A DNA stretch of 15,013 nt from Chroococcidiopsidaceae cyanobacterium CP_BM_RX_35 (GCA_019242465.1 JAFAVL010000361.1:1-15013); one strand, 5' to 3'. Positions 1 to 8,303 are shown, counted from the stretch's first letter. Program-made: numbers and translations. The notes: a model not told the origin generated them from the sequence alone.

Positions 1-834
1 AGCCTGCGCGATCCGCTGGTGATCCTCGTCAGCGTGCCGATGTCGATCTGCGGCGACGAGCCGATTGACGATAGTTGTAGGCAGCTCCTGGTGGTAGACA
101 CCTGAAGGGATAAGACCACAGCCACCATAGCGTTCCATCATCCGGAGCTGGACTAAGACATCCTCACCACAGTGTTCTGTCGGGAGCTTCTGCCAGAAAG
201 AGTAACCGCCCACATCATGGAGTTTAGCGGTGTCATACATGACACAGCCCCCAACCCAAGCAACTCGATACTTGCGTTGGTTATCGGGGGTAATGCCCAA
301 TTGCTGCTGGACATGGTAAATGTTGGCAGCATTGTGCAGCCGCCAGCGCTCCCATTGAGGACTACCTGACCGGACTATCTCTGGCTGAACTGGACCATCC
401 CAAAACTCAATTGATTGCTCGTGTGGTCGAATATCAGAAACATAGCTGAGACCAATAACAGCACTACCTACAAAACCGCAGCTTTCCTCTTGAATAGCAA
501 TAAGCATGCGCTTTACTACGTCTGATTCCAAGATTAGGTCATCGTCAAGGAAGAGACAGTAGGGCGCTGTTGCCTGTTCTAGCAAAAACTGGCGATGCTC
601 TGCCATTCCTTGGCGCGGCAAATGCTTATGAATTGTAACAGGATGACCGTGGGTGCGAAGGACGCGTAACGCAGCCTGCACCTCGTTACTTGCTATAATG
701 TCACTGTCCTCAGTCTGATCAGAGATGCAAATACGGAAGTCACTATAAGTTTGAGATAGCAAGCTAGTAAGAGTGACAGCCAAACCAGCAGGACGCCGAT
801 AGGTGGGGATAAGAATATCAACTGTGGCAGTCAT
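1..834 (-). CDS. Family 2 glycosyltransferase, 3' end beyond window
   Basis: Translating the minus strand from an ATG at 834 gives 278 residues with no stop before the left edge, so the C terminus is missing. The N terminus reads VDILIPTYRR (residues 5-14), the opening strand of a GT-A nucleotide-sugar-binding fold. The metal-binding aspartates lie in FLDDDL (residues 95-100, DDD at 97-99). A GEDV motif at 223-226 fits the acidic catalytic-base region of family GT2. By family, it would transfer a sugar from a nucleotide sugar to a polysaccharide, lipid or protein acceptor in the cytoplasm; the acceptor cannot be told. No membrane segment is visible. An alternative in-frame ATG at 873 adds 13 residues. 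Neither start has a clear ribosome-binding site; 834 is preferred because the GT-A strand begins just after it. Family call is firm, specificity unknown. Confidence 0.85.
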   Translation of the reverse strand, partial: MTATVDILIPTYRRPAGLAVTLTSLLSQTYSDFRICISDQTEDSDIIASNEVQAALRVLRTHGHPVTIHKHLPRQGMAEHRQFLLEQATAPYCLFLDDDLILESDVVKRMLIAIQEESCGFVGSAVIGLSYVSDIRPHEQSIEFWDGPVQPEIVRSGSPQWERWRLHNAANIYHVQQQLGITPDNQRKYRVAWVGGCVMYDTAKLHDVGGYSFWQKLPTEHCGEDVLVQLRMMERYGGCGLIPSGVYHQELPTTIVNRLVAADRHRHADEDHQRIAQA

Positions 835-1072
835 ATCAGGGGAATAGGGTCGAATAATAGCGGTCAGTTTCATTGAGCCAACGGTAGTGGAAGTTTGGAC
901 TCTATATTACAAGGATATATTCTCCGCAAATACAACATCTGAGTTGATCAACAAGAGGAGCTAGCTGAATCTGAGTAACCAGCTCAACAGGCAAAGATCA
1001 GGACTGGAGAGATAGAGGAATGAGGAGTGTCAGAGGGGACTTCCAGCCTCAATAGGTTAAACGCCACAAATC
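835..1072. other. Intergenic region, no gene seen
   Basis: This 238-bp gap lies between two minus-strand genes, so it should hold the 3' untranslated region of the small gene at 1073-1417 and the promoter of the glycosyltransferase. I see no convincing terminator hairpin, promoter hexamers or repeat here. Confidence 0.5.
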
Positions 1073-1417
1073 TTATGTATCAAACTGGACACCATTACTT
1101 GTTGACCCCTGTTCAGAGCAGTGCAATAGAAGTTGAGCGTTGAAGGCATAGAAAGATTTGCCGTAGTGCTGAATAAAAATCCACCTAATCCCCAAAAATT
1201 CAGCTGTCAAAGCTAGGCTTGTGGCTTCCTCTTGTGCCAGTTTTCTGACATCTGATAAAGAATTGCAGTCAATGATGAGGGCTGAATCTCCCGCTCGCAT
1301 CAACCCTGTAGATAACTGACATTGGTTAAGTAGCTGTCTCAATGGCGCTTGAGTTAATTTCAGGAATTGCAATATAACTTGGAACGGAAACTCAGCTTGA
1401 ATATGATTGTTTGTCAT
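1073..1417 (-). CDS. Small hypothetical protein, 114 aa
   Basis: An ATG-started frame of 114 codons lies on the minus strand. I do not recognise the family. The middle, around residues 44-90, reads like an alternating beta/alpha segment: ALIIDCNSL, then an Ala/Leu-rich helix, then the strand-like IRWIFIQHYG. There is no signal peptide or membrane segment, and the only cysteines are at about 33, 50 and 99. Upstream of the ATG there is only a weak purine stretch (AACGAAAG). It is flanked by non-coding DNA on both sides and is not obviously in an operon with the glycosyltransferase 238 bp downstream. The length, ATG start and protein-like composition favour a real gene, but a spurious frame is not excluded. 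Confidence 0.5.
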   Translation of the reverse strand: MTNNHIQAEFPFQVILQFLKLTQAPLRQLLNQCQLSTGLMRAGDSALIIDCNSLSDVRKLAQEEATSLALTAEFLGIRWIFIQHYGKSFYAFNAQLLLHCSEQGSTSNGVQFDT

Positions 1418-1620
1418 CTTTCGTTGGTGCTACTTTACAGTCTGTTTGAGAATAAGATAAAACTGCTGATTACAAAACCAGAATCGTGTCCTTAATCCTC
1501 TAAGGACTCTAACGCGCAACTAATTTGACCTCTGAAGTTGTATTTATAAAAGTAAAGTAATTTTGGTTAATTTTCAGCAGTCTCGCCTTATATTTAATAC
1601 AAGTTTTCCCACGAGTTGGG

Positions 1621-1636
1621 TGTGATATATGTCACA
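1621..1636. promoter_or_regulatory. CRP/SYCRP1-type operator (TGTGA-N6-TCACA)
   Basis: The sequence TGTGATATATGTCACA has both half-sites of the cAMP receptor protein consensus, TGTGA and TCACA, separated by exactly six bases. Cyanobacterial SYCRP1 is known to bind the same consensus. The centre is about 258 bp upstream of the GH31 ATG and 211 bp upstream of the divergent small gene. The site is seen directly; that it is bound in the cell, and which gene it controls, is inference. Confidence 0.6.
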
Positions 1637-1674
1637 ACTATGTAGAACCTAGCTCTCTTCTGGTTTTTTTAGTG

Positions 1675-1701
1675 TTGTACTTAAGCCTGAAAAATTATAA
1701 G
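1675..1701 (+). promoter_or_regulatory. Candidate sigma-70-type promoter for the GH31 gene
   Basis: TTGTAC at 1675-1680 resembles a -35 hexamer and TATAAG at 1696-1701 a -10 hexamer, with a 15-bp spacer that is slightly short. Transcription starting near 1707 would put the CRP-type site at about -78, a plausible activator position. TATAAA at 1734-1739 is an alternative -10. Weak, pattern-only evidence. Confidence 0.25.
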
Positions 1702-1861
1702 TCTCATGGTGGTTAATATTCGTATCGCTAAATTATAAATTGTACAAATTAATCGAATCATCATTAAATTAGAGTCCAGCATGCCAACTACCAATATCTA
1801 GCTTGATAAACGCCCTCACTCTGGTCAGAGTAGATTGTGGTTGTAGAGTAAAGATGAATTA

Positions 1862-1869
1862 GCGATCGC
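1862..1869. repeat. HIP1 palindrome GCGATCGC (one of eight in the window)
   Basis: HIP1 is the highly iterated palindrome of cyanobacterial genomes. This copy is intergenic, 17 bp before the GH31 ATG. The others are inside genes at 2725 (GH31), 4740 and 5591 (mnmE), 12435, 12749 and 13118 (gshA) and 13577 (glsA). None lies between 5599 and 12434. Confidence 0.95.
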
Positions 1870-1886
1870 CTGTTATCGATTTTTGT

Positions 1887-4223
1887 ATGCCGCAATACTT
1901 CGGAAAACTGCCTGCAAATCATCAGCCCTGGTCAGAAATTGGGGAAGTGCAATCAATTCAGCGTGACGAGCGCGGCGTCCACTTTGAGTGTGATGGTCCC
2001 CATCTTATCATTAAAGTGCTAGCACCGAACTTGATTCGAGTACAACTTGCGCCAACTGGCGAATTTATGCCGCGTCGCTCGTGGGCTGTGACGCTGGATG
2101 ATACTGCTTGGTCGGTTGTCCCCTTTGAGGTGCGAGAGACTGATGAAGTTATAGAAATCGAAACCGAACAGCTGCGAGTATGTGTTCATCGCCAGCCCTG
2201 TCGCATTGGCTGCTTTGACAAAGCTGGTCGTGCATTTGCACAGGATACAGATTCAGGTATGGGCTGGCGTGCTGGTGCCGTTGCTGCTTGGAAGCAGATC
2301 GCAGCTAACGAACACTTCTACGGCTGCGGCGAACGTACTGGGTTGCTTGATAAGCTGGCCGAATGCAAGACCAACTGGACAGTCGATGCCCTAGATTACG
2401 GTTCACTCACCGACGAAATGTACCAGGCAATTCCCTTTTTTATTGCCCTGCGTCCAGAGGTAGGCTATGGCATCTTTTTTAACACGACCTTTTGGAGCCA
2501 GTTCGATATCGGTGCGCAAAAGCCCGGCGTCTGGCAGATGGAAACGCGCGGTGGCGACTTAGATTACTACATAATTTACGGTCCTCGCCCGGAGCAAATC
2601 CTTTACACTTATACTCAGCTCACTGGTCGGATGCCAATGCCGCCCCGTTGGGCACTAGGCTACCACCAGTGCCGCTGGAGTTACGAATCTGAAGTAGTGG
2701 TGCGGCAATTGGCACGCGATTTTCGCGATCGCCGCATTCCCTGTGATGTGATTCATCTTGATATTGACTATATGTGCGGTTATCGCGTTTTTACCTGGAG
2801 TCCCAAGCGCTTCCCTGACCCCAGTACACTCGTGAGTGATTTGGCACTCTCAGGATTTAAGACAGTGACGATTGTCGATCCGGGTGTTAAGTACGAACCA
2901 GAAGCCGACTACCATGTCTTTGACCAAGGGTTAGAGCATGACTGCTTTGTGCGTCTAGCTGATGGCAAACTGTTTCATGGCTATGTCTGGCCAGATAAGG
3001 CTGTATTTCCTGATTTCCTGCAACCAGAGGTGCGTGCTTGGTGGAGCAACTTACACAAAAGCCTGACTGATGTTGGTGTGGCTGGAATTTGGAATGATAT
3101 GAATGAACCAGCAATTGACGATCGCCCTTTCGGAGATCCTGGTCATAAGATTTGGTTTCCCCTCGATGCACCCCAAGGTCCAGACGATGAGCGCACAAAT
3201 CATGCAGAAGTCCACAACCTATACGGACTAACGATGGCTCAGGCGGCAAGTACTGGATTGGAACAATTGCGTCCGACTGAACGCTCATTCGTACTGACAC
3301 GCTCAGGCTACGCTGGCGTGCAGCGTTGGTCATCTGTGTGGATGGGGGATAACCAGTCTTTGTGGGAGCATCTGGAGATGTCATTACCGATGCTGTGTAA
3401 TATGGGGTTGTCGGGAGTGGCATTTGTCGGGTGCGATATCGGTGGTTTTGCAGGCAATGCCACCGCTGAATTATTTGCCCGTTGGATGCAGGTAGGGATG
3501 CTCTACCCTCTGATGCGCGGTCACTCCGCCATGAGTACTGCTCGCCATGAACCTTGGGTGTTCGGCGAGCGCGTTGAGCGCATTTGCCGCGAATATATCG
3601 AACTGCGCTATCGGCTACTACCATACCTTTACACACTGTTTTGGGAAGCAGCGACGACTGGCGCACCAATATTACGTCCTTTGTTGTATCATTTTCCGCA
3701 AGATCCGAAGACCTACACGCTCTACGACCAGGTATTACTCGGTCCCTCACTCATGGCAGCACCGATTTATCGTCCTGGAATTGAGTACCGAGCAGTATAC
3801 CTTCCAGAAGGGACTTGGTATGACTGGTGGAGTGGCGAACGCTACTCAGGCTCAACCCACATCCTGGCTCATGCCCCATTAGAACGAATGCCACTTTATG
3901 TGCGGGCAGGGGCGATTATTCCAATGGGACCACTGATGCAGTACGCTGATGAACGTCCACTTGATCAGTTGACACTGCGTATTTGGTCTGGCACTGGCGA
4001 GTGGCAGCTGTATGAAGATGATGGTCACACCTTTGATTACAAGACTGGCGCCTGGGCGACGACGCAATACCGTGTATATACGGTTGGGCAACAGACGCTT
4101 GTGGAGATTGCAGCACGTGAGGGGGATTGGACACCTCCTTTGCGTGAGGTATCTGTAGCTCTTGTCGGCGTCGGAGAACAGAGCTTTCAAGATGATGGCA
4201 CAGCACGTCGTCTGGTGTTTTAA
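1887..4223 (+). CDS. Glycoside hydrolase family 31, alpha-glucosidase-like
   Basis: This complete 778-residue protein would hydrolyse terminal alpha-linked glucose (or related alpha-glycosides) from oligosaccharides, with retention. The order fits GH31: an N-terminal beta-sandwich (about 1-235), a TIM barrel (about 240-590) starting near PRWALGYHQCRW, and C-terminal beta domains. DIDYM at 292-296 is the substrate-pocket motif found in alpha-glucosidases. The nucleophile is D404 in GIWNDMNEP and the acid/base is D488 in WMGDN. RGHSA follows around residue 544, and length is normal for the family. No signal peptide is visible, so it is probably cytoplasmic and could act on glycogen or sucrose-derived glucans. 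The ATG has no clear ribosome-binding site, which is common in cyanobacteria. A CRP-type site lies upstream. Alpha-xylosidase activity is an alternative, but the DIDYM motif favours glucosidase. Confidence 0.93.
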   Translation: MPQYFGKLPANHQPWSEIGEVQSIQRDERGVHFECDGPHLIIKVLAPNLIRVQLAPTGEFMPRRSWAVTLDDTAWSVVPFEVRETDEVIEIETEQLRVCVHRQPCRIGCFDKAGRAFAQDTDSGMGWRAGAVAAWKQIAANEHFYGCGERTGLLDKLAECKTNWTVDALDYGSLTDEMYQAIPFFIALRPEVGYGIFFNTTFWSQFDIGAQKPGVWQMETRGGDLDYYIIYGPRPEQILYTYTQLTGRMPMPPRWALGYHQCRWSYESEVVVRQLARDFRDRRIPCDVIHLDIDYMCGYRVFTWSPKRFPDPSTLVSDLALSGFKTVTIVDPGVKYEPEADYHVFDQGLEHDCFVRLADGKLFHGYVWPDKAVFPDFLQPEVRAWWSNLHKSLTDVGVAGIWNDMNEPAIDDRPFGDPGHKIWFPLDAPQGPDDERTNHAEVHNLYGLTMAQAASTGLEQLRPTERSFVLTRSGYAGVQRWSSVWMGDNQSLWEHLEMSLPMLCNMGLSGVAFVGCDIGGFAGNATAELFARWMQVGMLYPLMRGHSAMSTARHEPWVFGERVERICREYIELRYRLLPYLYTLFWEAATTGAPILRPLLYHFPQDPKTYTLYDQVLLGPSLMAAPIYRPGIEYRAVYLPEGTWYDWWSGERYSGSTHILAHAPLERMPLYVRAGAIIPMGPLMQYADERPLDQLTLRIWSGTGEWQLYEDDGHTFDYKTGAWATTQYRVYTVGQQTLVEIAAREGDWTPPLREVSVALVGVGEQSFQDDGTARRLVF

Positions 4224-4251
4224 TTCAGAGTACTTCTGCGAAAACTTCCGA

Positions 4252-5634
4252 TTATTTCCCAATGCAAAATCGGCTGAAAATCCGGTCAAGGACTGACTCT
4301 GTAACCTCTTCGCCAGTGATTTCTCCTAAGGCTTGAATTGCACCGCGCAGATCGATTGATAAGAAATCAAGGGGGAGTTGTTGGGCTATTGTTGATTGCA
4401 CTTGTTGAAGGGATGTTTTAGCGCGTGTCAAGGCTGCTGCTTGTCTTTGGTTGATTGCCAAATCTAGATTAGCTGAATTGATTTTTCCAGCTTGCGCTGT
4501 CTCCAAAATGGCTTGTTCTAAGGCTTGAATTCCTTGGTTTTGAGCAGCAACTGTTTTGACAACGTGACGAATGAGTGCTGGGTATTGCACTACTTCTGCC
4601 GTTGCTAGGTCAGTTTTATTGATAACTAGAATGAGAGGACGATTTTGTACTTGAGTGTAAATTTCCCCATCGGCAGCTGTCCAGCCAACTGAGGCATCGA
4701 TGGTGAGTAGTACTAGATCGGCAAAGAGAGCAGCAGAACGCGATCGCTCGACACCAATTTTCTCGACTTGATCGGCTGTCTCCCGAATCCCTGCTGTATC
4801 GAGTACTTGCACTGGGATGCCTCTCACGACTAGCTGAGATTCCACCAGATCGCGGGTTGTCCCAGGTATATCAGTCACAATGGCGCGATCACACTGGCTC
4901 CAGGCATTCAACAAACTTGATTTACCCACATTTGGACGCCCGACAATTGCCACTTTCAATCCGGTACGCAGTAATTCTCCTTGCTCGGCTGTGGCTAAGA
5001 TGTGGGTGACTTCTGCCAACACCTGCTCAATTTCTGCTTGGAGCGCTGGCTCATCTAGTGGTGGCAAGTCTTCTTCAAAATCAATCCGCGCTTCAATCTC
5101 GGCTAAGATTTCCAGGCATCTGATACGTAGTTGGCGGATGGGATGAGCTAACTTGCCCTGTAAACCAGCTAAGGCAGTTTGAGCCGCTTGGGGAGATTTA
5201 GCTCCTACCAAATCGGCAACACTCTCAGCTTGAGTCAGATCTAGCCGCCCGTTTAAAAACGCTCGTAGGGTAAATTCTCCTGGCTGAGCTAGCCTTGCCC
5301 CTTGCTCTAAACACAGTTGCAAAACCTGCTGCACGGCGATAATTCCTCCGTGGCAATGGAACTCCACTACGTCTTCTCGAGTATAGGAGCGGGGAGCCTG
5401 CATGATTAGCAATAGTGCTTCATCTACCAATTGATGCGTCTGAGGATGACGGATATAGCCGTAGAGTATGCGGTGACTTTCCCAAGTTTGACGTCCAGGA
5501 GCATGAAATAGGCTGCGGGCGATCACCATTGCCTCTGCCCCTGACACCCGTACAATACCAACGCTACCTTGTTGGGGGACGATAGCTGTAGCGATCGCGG
5601 CAATGGTTCCACATGTTGCAAAGCTCTCGGCCAT
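4252..5634 (-). CDS. mnmE: tRNA modification GTPase MnmE (TrmE)
   Basis: MnmE works with MnmG to install the (carboxymethyl)aminomethyl group on U34 of tRNAs reading NNA/NNG codons. From the ATG at 5634 the protein has 460 residues, the usual size. It has an N-terminal folate-binding domain (about 1-115), a helical domain, and an inserted Ras-like G domain with GRPNVGKSS (232-240), GTTRD (258-262), DTAG (279-282) and NKTD (339-342). It ends in FCIGK, whose cysteine is the conserved residue needed for modification. A TTG three codons upstream (5643) is possible but less likely; neither has a strong ribosome-binding site. The gene converges with GH31, with only 28 bp between stops and no evident terminator. 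Two HIP1 sites lie inside it. MnmG is not in the window. Confidence 0.97.
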   Translation of the reverse strand: MAESFATCGTIAAIATAIVPQQGSVGIVRVSGAEAMVIARSLFHAPGRQTWESHRILYGYIRHPQTHQLVDEALLLIMQAPRSYTREDVVEFHCHGGIIAVQQVLQLCLEQGARLAQPGEFTLRAFLNGRLDLTQAESVADLVGAKSPQAAQTALAGLQGKLAHPIRQLRIRCLEILAEIEARIDFEEDLPPLDEPALQAEIEQVLAEVTHILATAEQGELLRTGLKVAIVGRPNVGKSSLLNAWSQCDRAIVTDIPGTTRDLVESQLVVRGIPVQVLDTAGIRETADQVEKIGVERSRSAALFADLVLLTIDASVGWTAADGEIYTQVQNRPLILVINKTDLATAEVVQYPALIRHVVKTVAAQNQGIQALEQAILETAQAGKINSANLDLAINQRQAAALTRAKTSLQQVQSTIAQQLPLDFLSIDLRGAIQALGEITGEEVTESVLDRIFSRFCIGK

Positions 5635-5888
5635 CTTGCCCAATAATCTTTTGAAAAACTCTATTTGCTAGGGTAGCAGTCCTACATGACTCCAGTAGAG
5701 AACACTCCTTAGATCTATTTAGCTGTAGAAAGAGTTTGGGAGCGTAACAAAATAGTGTGATACGCACTACATTGAAGCACATTCTTCCTGAATGGCCCTC
5801 TTATTGAGAAGTAAGCGCTTACATCCTTGGTTTTTCGTTGCTAATTCTCAATAAGATCTCTGCTCCAAGATGCATACTACAAATCATA
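5635..5888. other. Intergenic region with nested inverted repeats
   Basis: The gap between the acyl-CoA synthetase stop and the mnmE start is almost filled by the repeat structure at 5735-5909. No promoter for mnmE is clear. GTA-N7-TAC at 5673-5685 resembles an NtcA box, but the spacing is one base short. Confidence 0.6.
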
Positions 5889-5909
5889 CTAATTTGTTAC
5901 GCTCCCAAA
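5735..5909. repeat. 175-bp segment bounded by 27-bp inverted repeats (MITE-like)
   Basis: TTTGGGAGCGTAACAAA at 5735-5751 is matched perfectly, inverted, at 5893-5909. The match extends inward to 27 bp (5735-5761 and 5883-5909) with only two mismatches. Inside is a second perfect 11-bp inverted repeat (5800-5810 and 5845-5855) and, next to it, the 12-bp palindrome GTAAGCGCTTAC (5811-5822). The right arm contains the last six codons and TAG stop of the acyl-CoA synthetase gene. Size and symmetry suggest a miniature inverted-repeat element or a large RNA hairpin. No target-site duplication is obvious in the flanks, and no T-run supports a simple terminator. Confidence 0.75.
5800..5855. repeat. 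Inner 11-bp perfect inverted repeat with palindromic loop
   Basis: CTTATTGAGAA (5800-5810) pairs with TTCTCAATAAG (5845-5855) across a 34-nt loop, which itself begins with the perfect palindrome GTAAGCGCTTAC. It lies inside the larger 5735-5909 structure, 33 nt beyond the synthetase stop codon. Confidence 0.7.
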
Positions 5910-7451
5910 ACGAGTAGAGTAAAGTTCCTGGAGTTGGAGTTTCAAGATTTTGCCAGTAGAATTGCGTGGCAGCGCTGCTACAAAGTCAACAGTTTGTGGA
6001 CATTCAAGCTTATCTAGATGCTTCTGGCAAAAGTCAATCAACTCTTCCTCTGTAGCTGTAATCCCTTGATGCAGTACAACGATCGCCTTTGCTACTTCGC
6101 CTAAGCGCTGATCGGGCACGGGAATGACAGCGGCTTCGGCAACCGCTGGATGTTGATATAAGACTTCTTCCGCGTCTCGTGGAGAAATCATTCCGGCTCC
6201 AGACATAATCATTTCCCTAAGGCGACCCTTAACATACAAATATCCTGCTTCATCACTTGTTCCGGCATCGCCCGTATGCAACCAACCGTCTTGAAGTGTC
6301 CTAGCTGAGACATCCGGTAGATTCCAGTATCCCTGCATCAACTGGGGTCCCCGAGCAATGATTTCACCGCTAGTTCCAGTAGAGACTTCTTGCCCTTTGG
6401 CATTAATAATTCGCACTTCCGTTCCAATCGTTGGTCTTCCGACTGATCGCAGCAGTGTTGGCTGTTCTCTTAGAGCACGCTGATGATCATCAGCAGATAG
6501 GAACGTTAGAGTTGTTGTTGCCTCAGTCATGCCATAACTTTGAACAAAATCACACAAGAACATTGTGATTGCCTGTCGCAGAGTCCTTTCAGCTAGAGGA
6601 GATGACCCATAATGAATTAGACGAAGAGCCTCATAGCGGTGAGCGGATGTATCAGGAACTGCCTCTAAACAGGCTTGGATCATGGCAGGCAGAAGGGTTG
6701 CAACGGCAATCTGTTCCTCTCTTAAAGCACGCATCACTTCACTTGCCTTGAACTCTGTTTGCAGATAGAGACAACCCCCTCCATAAACACTTGGGAACAG
6801 GATCATGTTTGGGCACCCGGCCACAAAAGCTGGAACGACCATCAACGATCGTTCCCCTGGATAAATCCGCAAGGTGAAACCAACCTGAAACAAATGGGCA
6901 ATCACAGCGCGATGAGTCACGACTACTCCCTTCGGAGCACCCGTTGTGCCGCTCGTATAAATTTGATAGACAGGCTGATTGTCTGGCAGATTCAAGTTCT
7001 GGAAAGTCGTGGATTGATTCGCAACCCAAACGCTGTAGTTCTGCCAATCCTCAAGTGTTGCATCACCGAGGGTAATGTACTGCTTGACAGTCTGGAACTG
7101 ACTGCGAAGCGTGTTTAACTGATCAATATAGTCCTCTGCTGCAACCAGCAATCGCACTTGGGCATCGTTGAGAATATCGCACCATTCAGCTGGCGTTAGG
7201 CGGTAATTTAGTGGAACCAGAACAACGCCTGCCTTTGAAGCCGCAAAATAGAGGAGAAGATACTCCAGGCAGTTCTTTGAAAGGATAGCAATGCGATCAC
7301 CCACTTGCAGATTGCTTACCATCAATGCACTGACCAGGCAATGGGTTTGTGCAAGCGCTTCACCATACGTTAGCCGATGCGCTCCATGGATTGCAAAATC
7401 GGCATCTGGGTGCTCACGGGCTTGGTAATCGAGAATATCATGGAGCCACAT
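5889..7451 (-). CDS. AMP-forming acyl-CoA synthetase/ligase family protein
   Basis: This 520-residue enzyme belongs to the ANL superfamily: it would adenylate a carboxylic acid with ATP and usually pass it to coenzyme A. Visible motifs are the phosphate loop YTSGTTGAPKG (165-175), YGMTE (306-310), GWLHTGD (389-395) and the catalytic C-terminal lysine in NSTGK (K501). The usual hinge motif after GR, with a GGxN core, is GAGM here (418-421), so the conserved asparagine is missing. No membrane segment is seen. The ATG at 7451 has a good ribosome-binding site (GGAG at 7461-7464). The stop lies inside an inverted repeat, and an IS1-type element begins just upstream, so the native promoter may be displaced. 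No HIP1 site is present. The substrate (fatty, aromatic or polyketide-starter acid) cannot be told. Confidence 0.88.
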   Translation of the reverse strand: MWLHDILDYQAREHPDADFAIHGAHRLTYGEALAQTHCLVSALMVSNLQVGDRIAILSKNCLEYLLLYFAASKAGVVLVPLNYRLTPAEWCDILNDAQVRLLVAAEDYIDQLNTLRSQFQTVKQYITLGDATLEDWQNYSVWVANQSTTFQNLNLPDNQPVYQIYTSGTTGAPKGVVVTHRAVIAHLFQVGFTLRIYPGERSLMVVPAFVAGCPNMILFPSVYGGGCLYLQTEFKASEVMRALREEQIAVATLLPAMIQACLEAVPDTSAHRYEALRLIHYGSSPLAERTLRQAITMFLCDFVQSYGMTEATTTLTFLSADDHQRALREQPTLLRSVGRPTIGTEVRIINAKGQEVSTGTSGEIIARGPQLMQGYWNLPDVSARTLQDGWLHTGDAGTSDEAGYLYVKGRLREMIMSGAGMISPRDAEEVLYQHPAVAEAAVIPVPDQRLGEVAKAIVVLHQGITATEEELIDFCQKHLDKLECPQTVDFVAALPRNSTGKILKLQLQELYSTRFGSVTN

Positions 7452-7460
7452 GTTCTATTT

Positions 7461-7464
7461 CTCC
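7461..7464 (-). promoter_or_regulatory. Ribosome-binding site of the acyl-CoA synthetase
   Basis: AAGGAG with the core GGAG lies nine bases before the ATG at 7451 and supports that start. It is one of the few clear Shine-Dalgarno sites in this window. Confidence 0.7.
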
Positions 7465-7527
7465 TTCGGGTAGTGATATGGAAGTAGTAGTGAGGTAGAA
7501 TCCTTACCCCCGTCAGTATCCTGGACA

Positions 7528-8301
7528 ATGTTAGCTAATGCAATTAATCCTCAAATAATCGCTGACAAATTAGCGTTTTTGATGACAACAATTTTGGCGT
7601 TCTTACTTTATTCATTTGTATTGCTACTGTCTAAATTAATACAAGAGTCGATAGAATTATCCCAAAGAATATGTGAAGAACCTTCAGAACGAGCCTGTCC
7701 TACCTGTGGCTCTGAGCATTTAATTAAAAATAGTTCAGTTCATAACGGCAAACCAAAATGCCAATGTAAAAGCTGCGGTCACGAATTTGTTGTCAATCTT
7801 ACTAAAACCACTGTACCACAGGAAATAAAGCAGCTGATTTATCAACTCTTACTTGAGAGAATATCATTGCGAGGAACTGCCAGAGTTACTCAAGTAAGTT
7901 GGTCTTGGTTACAAGATTATGTCAATCAAAAGCTAGCTCAAACTCCGCACCAGCTCAGGGTTTTAGGGGAAATGCTAGGTAAATTGATTATTAAATGCGA
8001 CAAGCTGTGGTCATTTGTCAGTCGCAAGAAAAATGAGGTCTATATCTGGCTATCAATCGACCGTAAATCTCGAAAAATCATCGGTTGCTTTGTAGGAGAT
8101 CGAACGAGAAAATCAGCTCGTAAATTATGGGCTTCCTTACCAGAGACTTATCAGCAATATGCCTTCGCCTATACGGATTTTTGGCAAGCTTATAAAACAG
8201 TTATTTCCCACAATCGTCACCCTTGCTGTTGTTAAAGAAACAGGTCTAACTAATCATGTCGAACGATTGAATAATACCTTCAGACAACGAGCTTCTCGAC
8301 T
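7528..8301 (+). pseudogene. IS1-family transposase (element A), frameshifted and truncated
   Basis: The ATG at 7528 opens a 235-codon frame. A hydrophobic stretch (about residues 15-37) precedes a zinc-finger pair CPTC/CKSC (C57, C60, C80, C83), a helix-turn-helix region (about 110-135) and an IS1-type DDE domain with D158 in CDKLW and D217 in YTDFW. The frame breaks at a CCC run near 8220-8222. One extra base there explains it, because the next frame resumes with VVKETGLTNHVERLNNTFRQ, which carries the catalytic glutamate (HVERLNN). Homology ends after RASRLV at 8301, exactly where element B begins; the normal last 35 or so residues are missing and were not found beyond B. The first catalytic motif is CDKLW, where relatives usually have DELW. 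Certainly inactive. Confidence 0.88.
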
Positions 8302-8303
8302 GG

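Larger units (their letters stand above)
1418..1886. other. Long AT-rich divergent intergenic region
   Basis: This 469-bp stretch separates the small minus-strand gene from the plus-strand GH31 gene, so it should hold both promoters. It contains a consensus CRP-type operator at 1621-1636, two candidate -10 elements (1696-1701 and 1734-1739) and a HIP1 palindrome at 1862-1869. I see no further gene; the ATG at 1781 closes after six codons. Confidence 0.6.

Noticed and set aside
2887..3750. 287-codon minus-strand frame inside the GH31 gene
   Set aside because: It is antisense to a well-supported enzyme, has low-complexity basic content and no recognisable domain, so it is a shadow of the real gene.
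5673..5685. NtcA box upstream of mnmE
   Set aside because: GTA and TAC are separated by seven bases, not the required eight, and no well-placed -10 follows.
8210..8230. Frame change in element A as programmed frameshifting
   Set aside because: It occurs between the second Asp and the Glu, not at the usual InsA/InsB junction, and the gene is truncated anyway. One extra C explains it.
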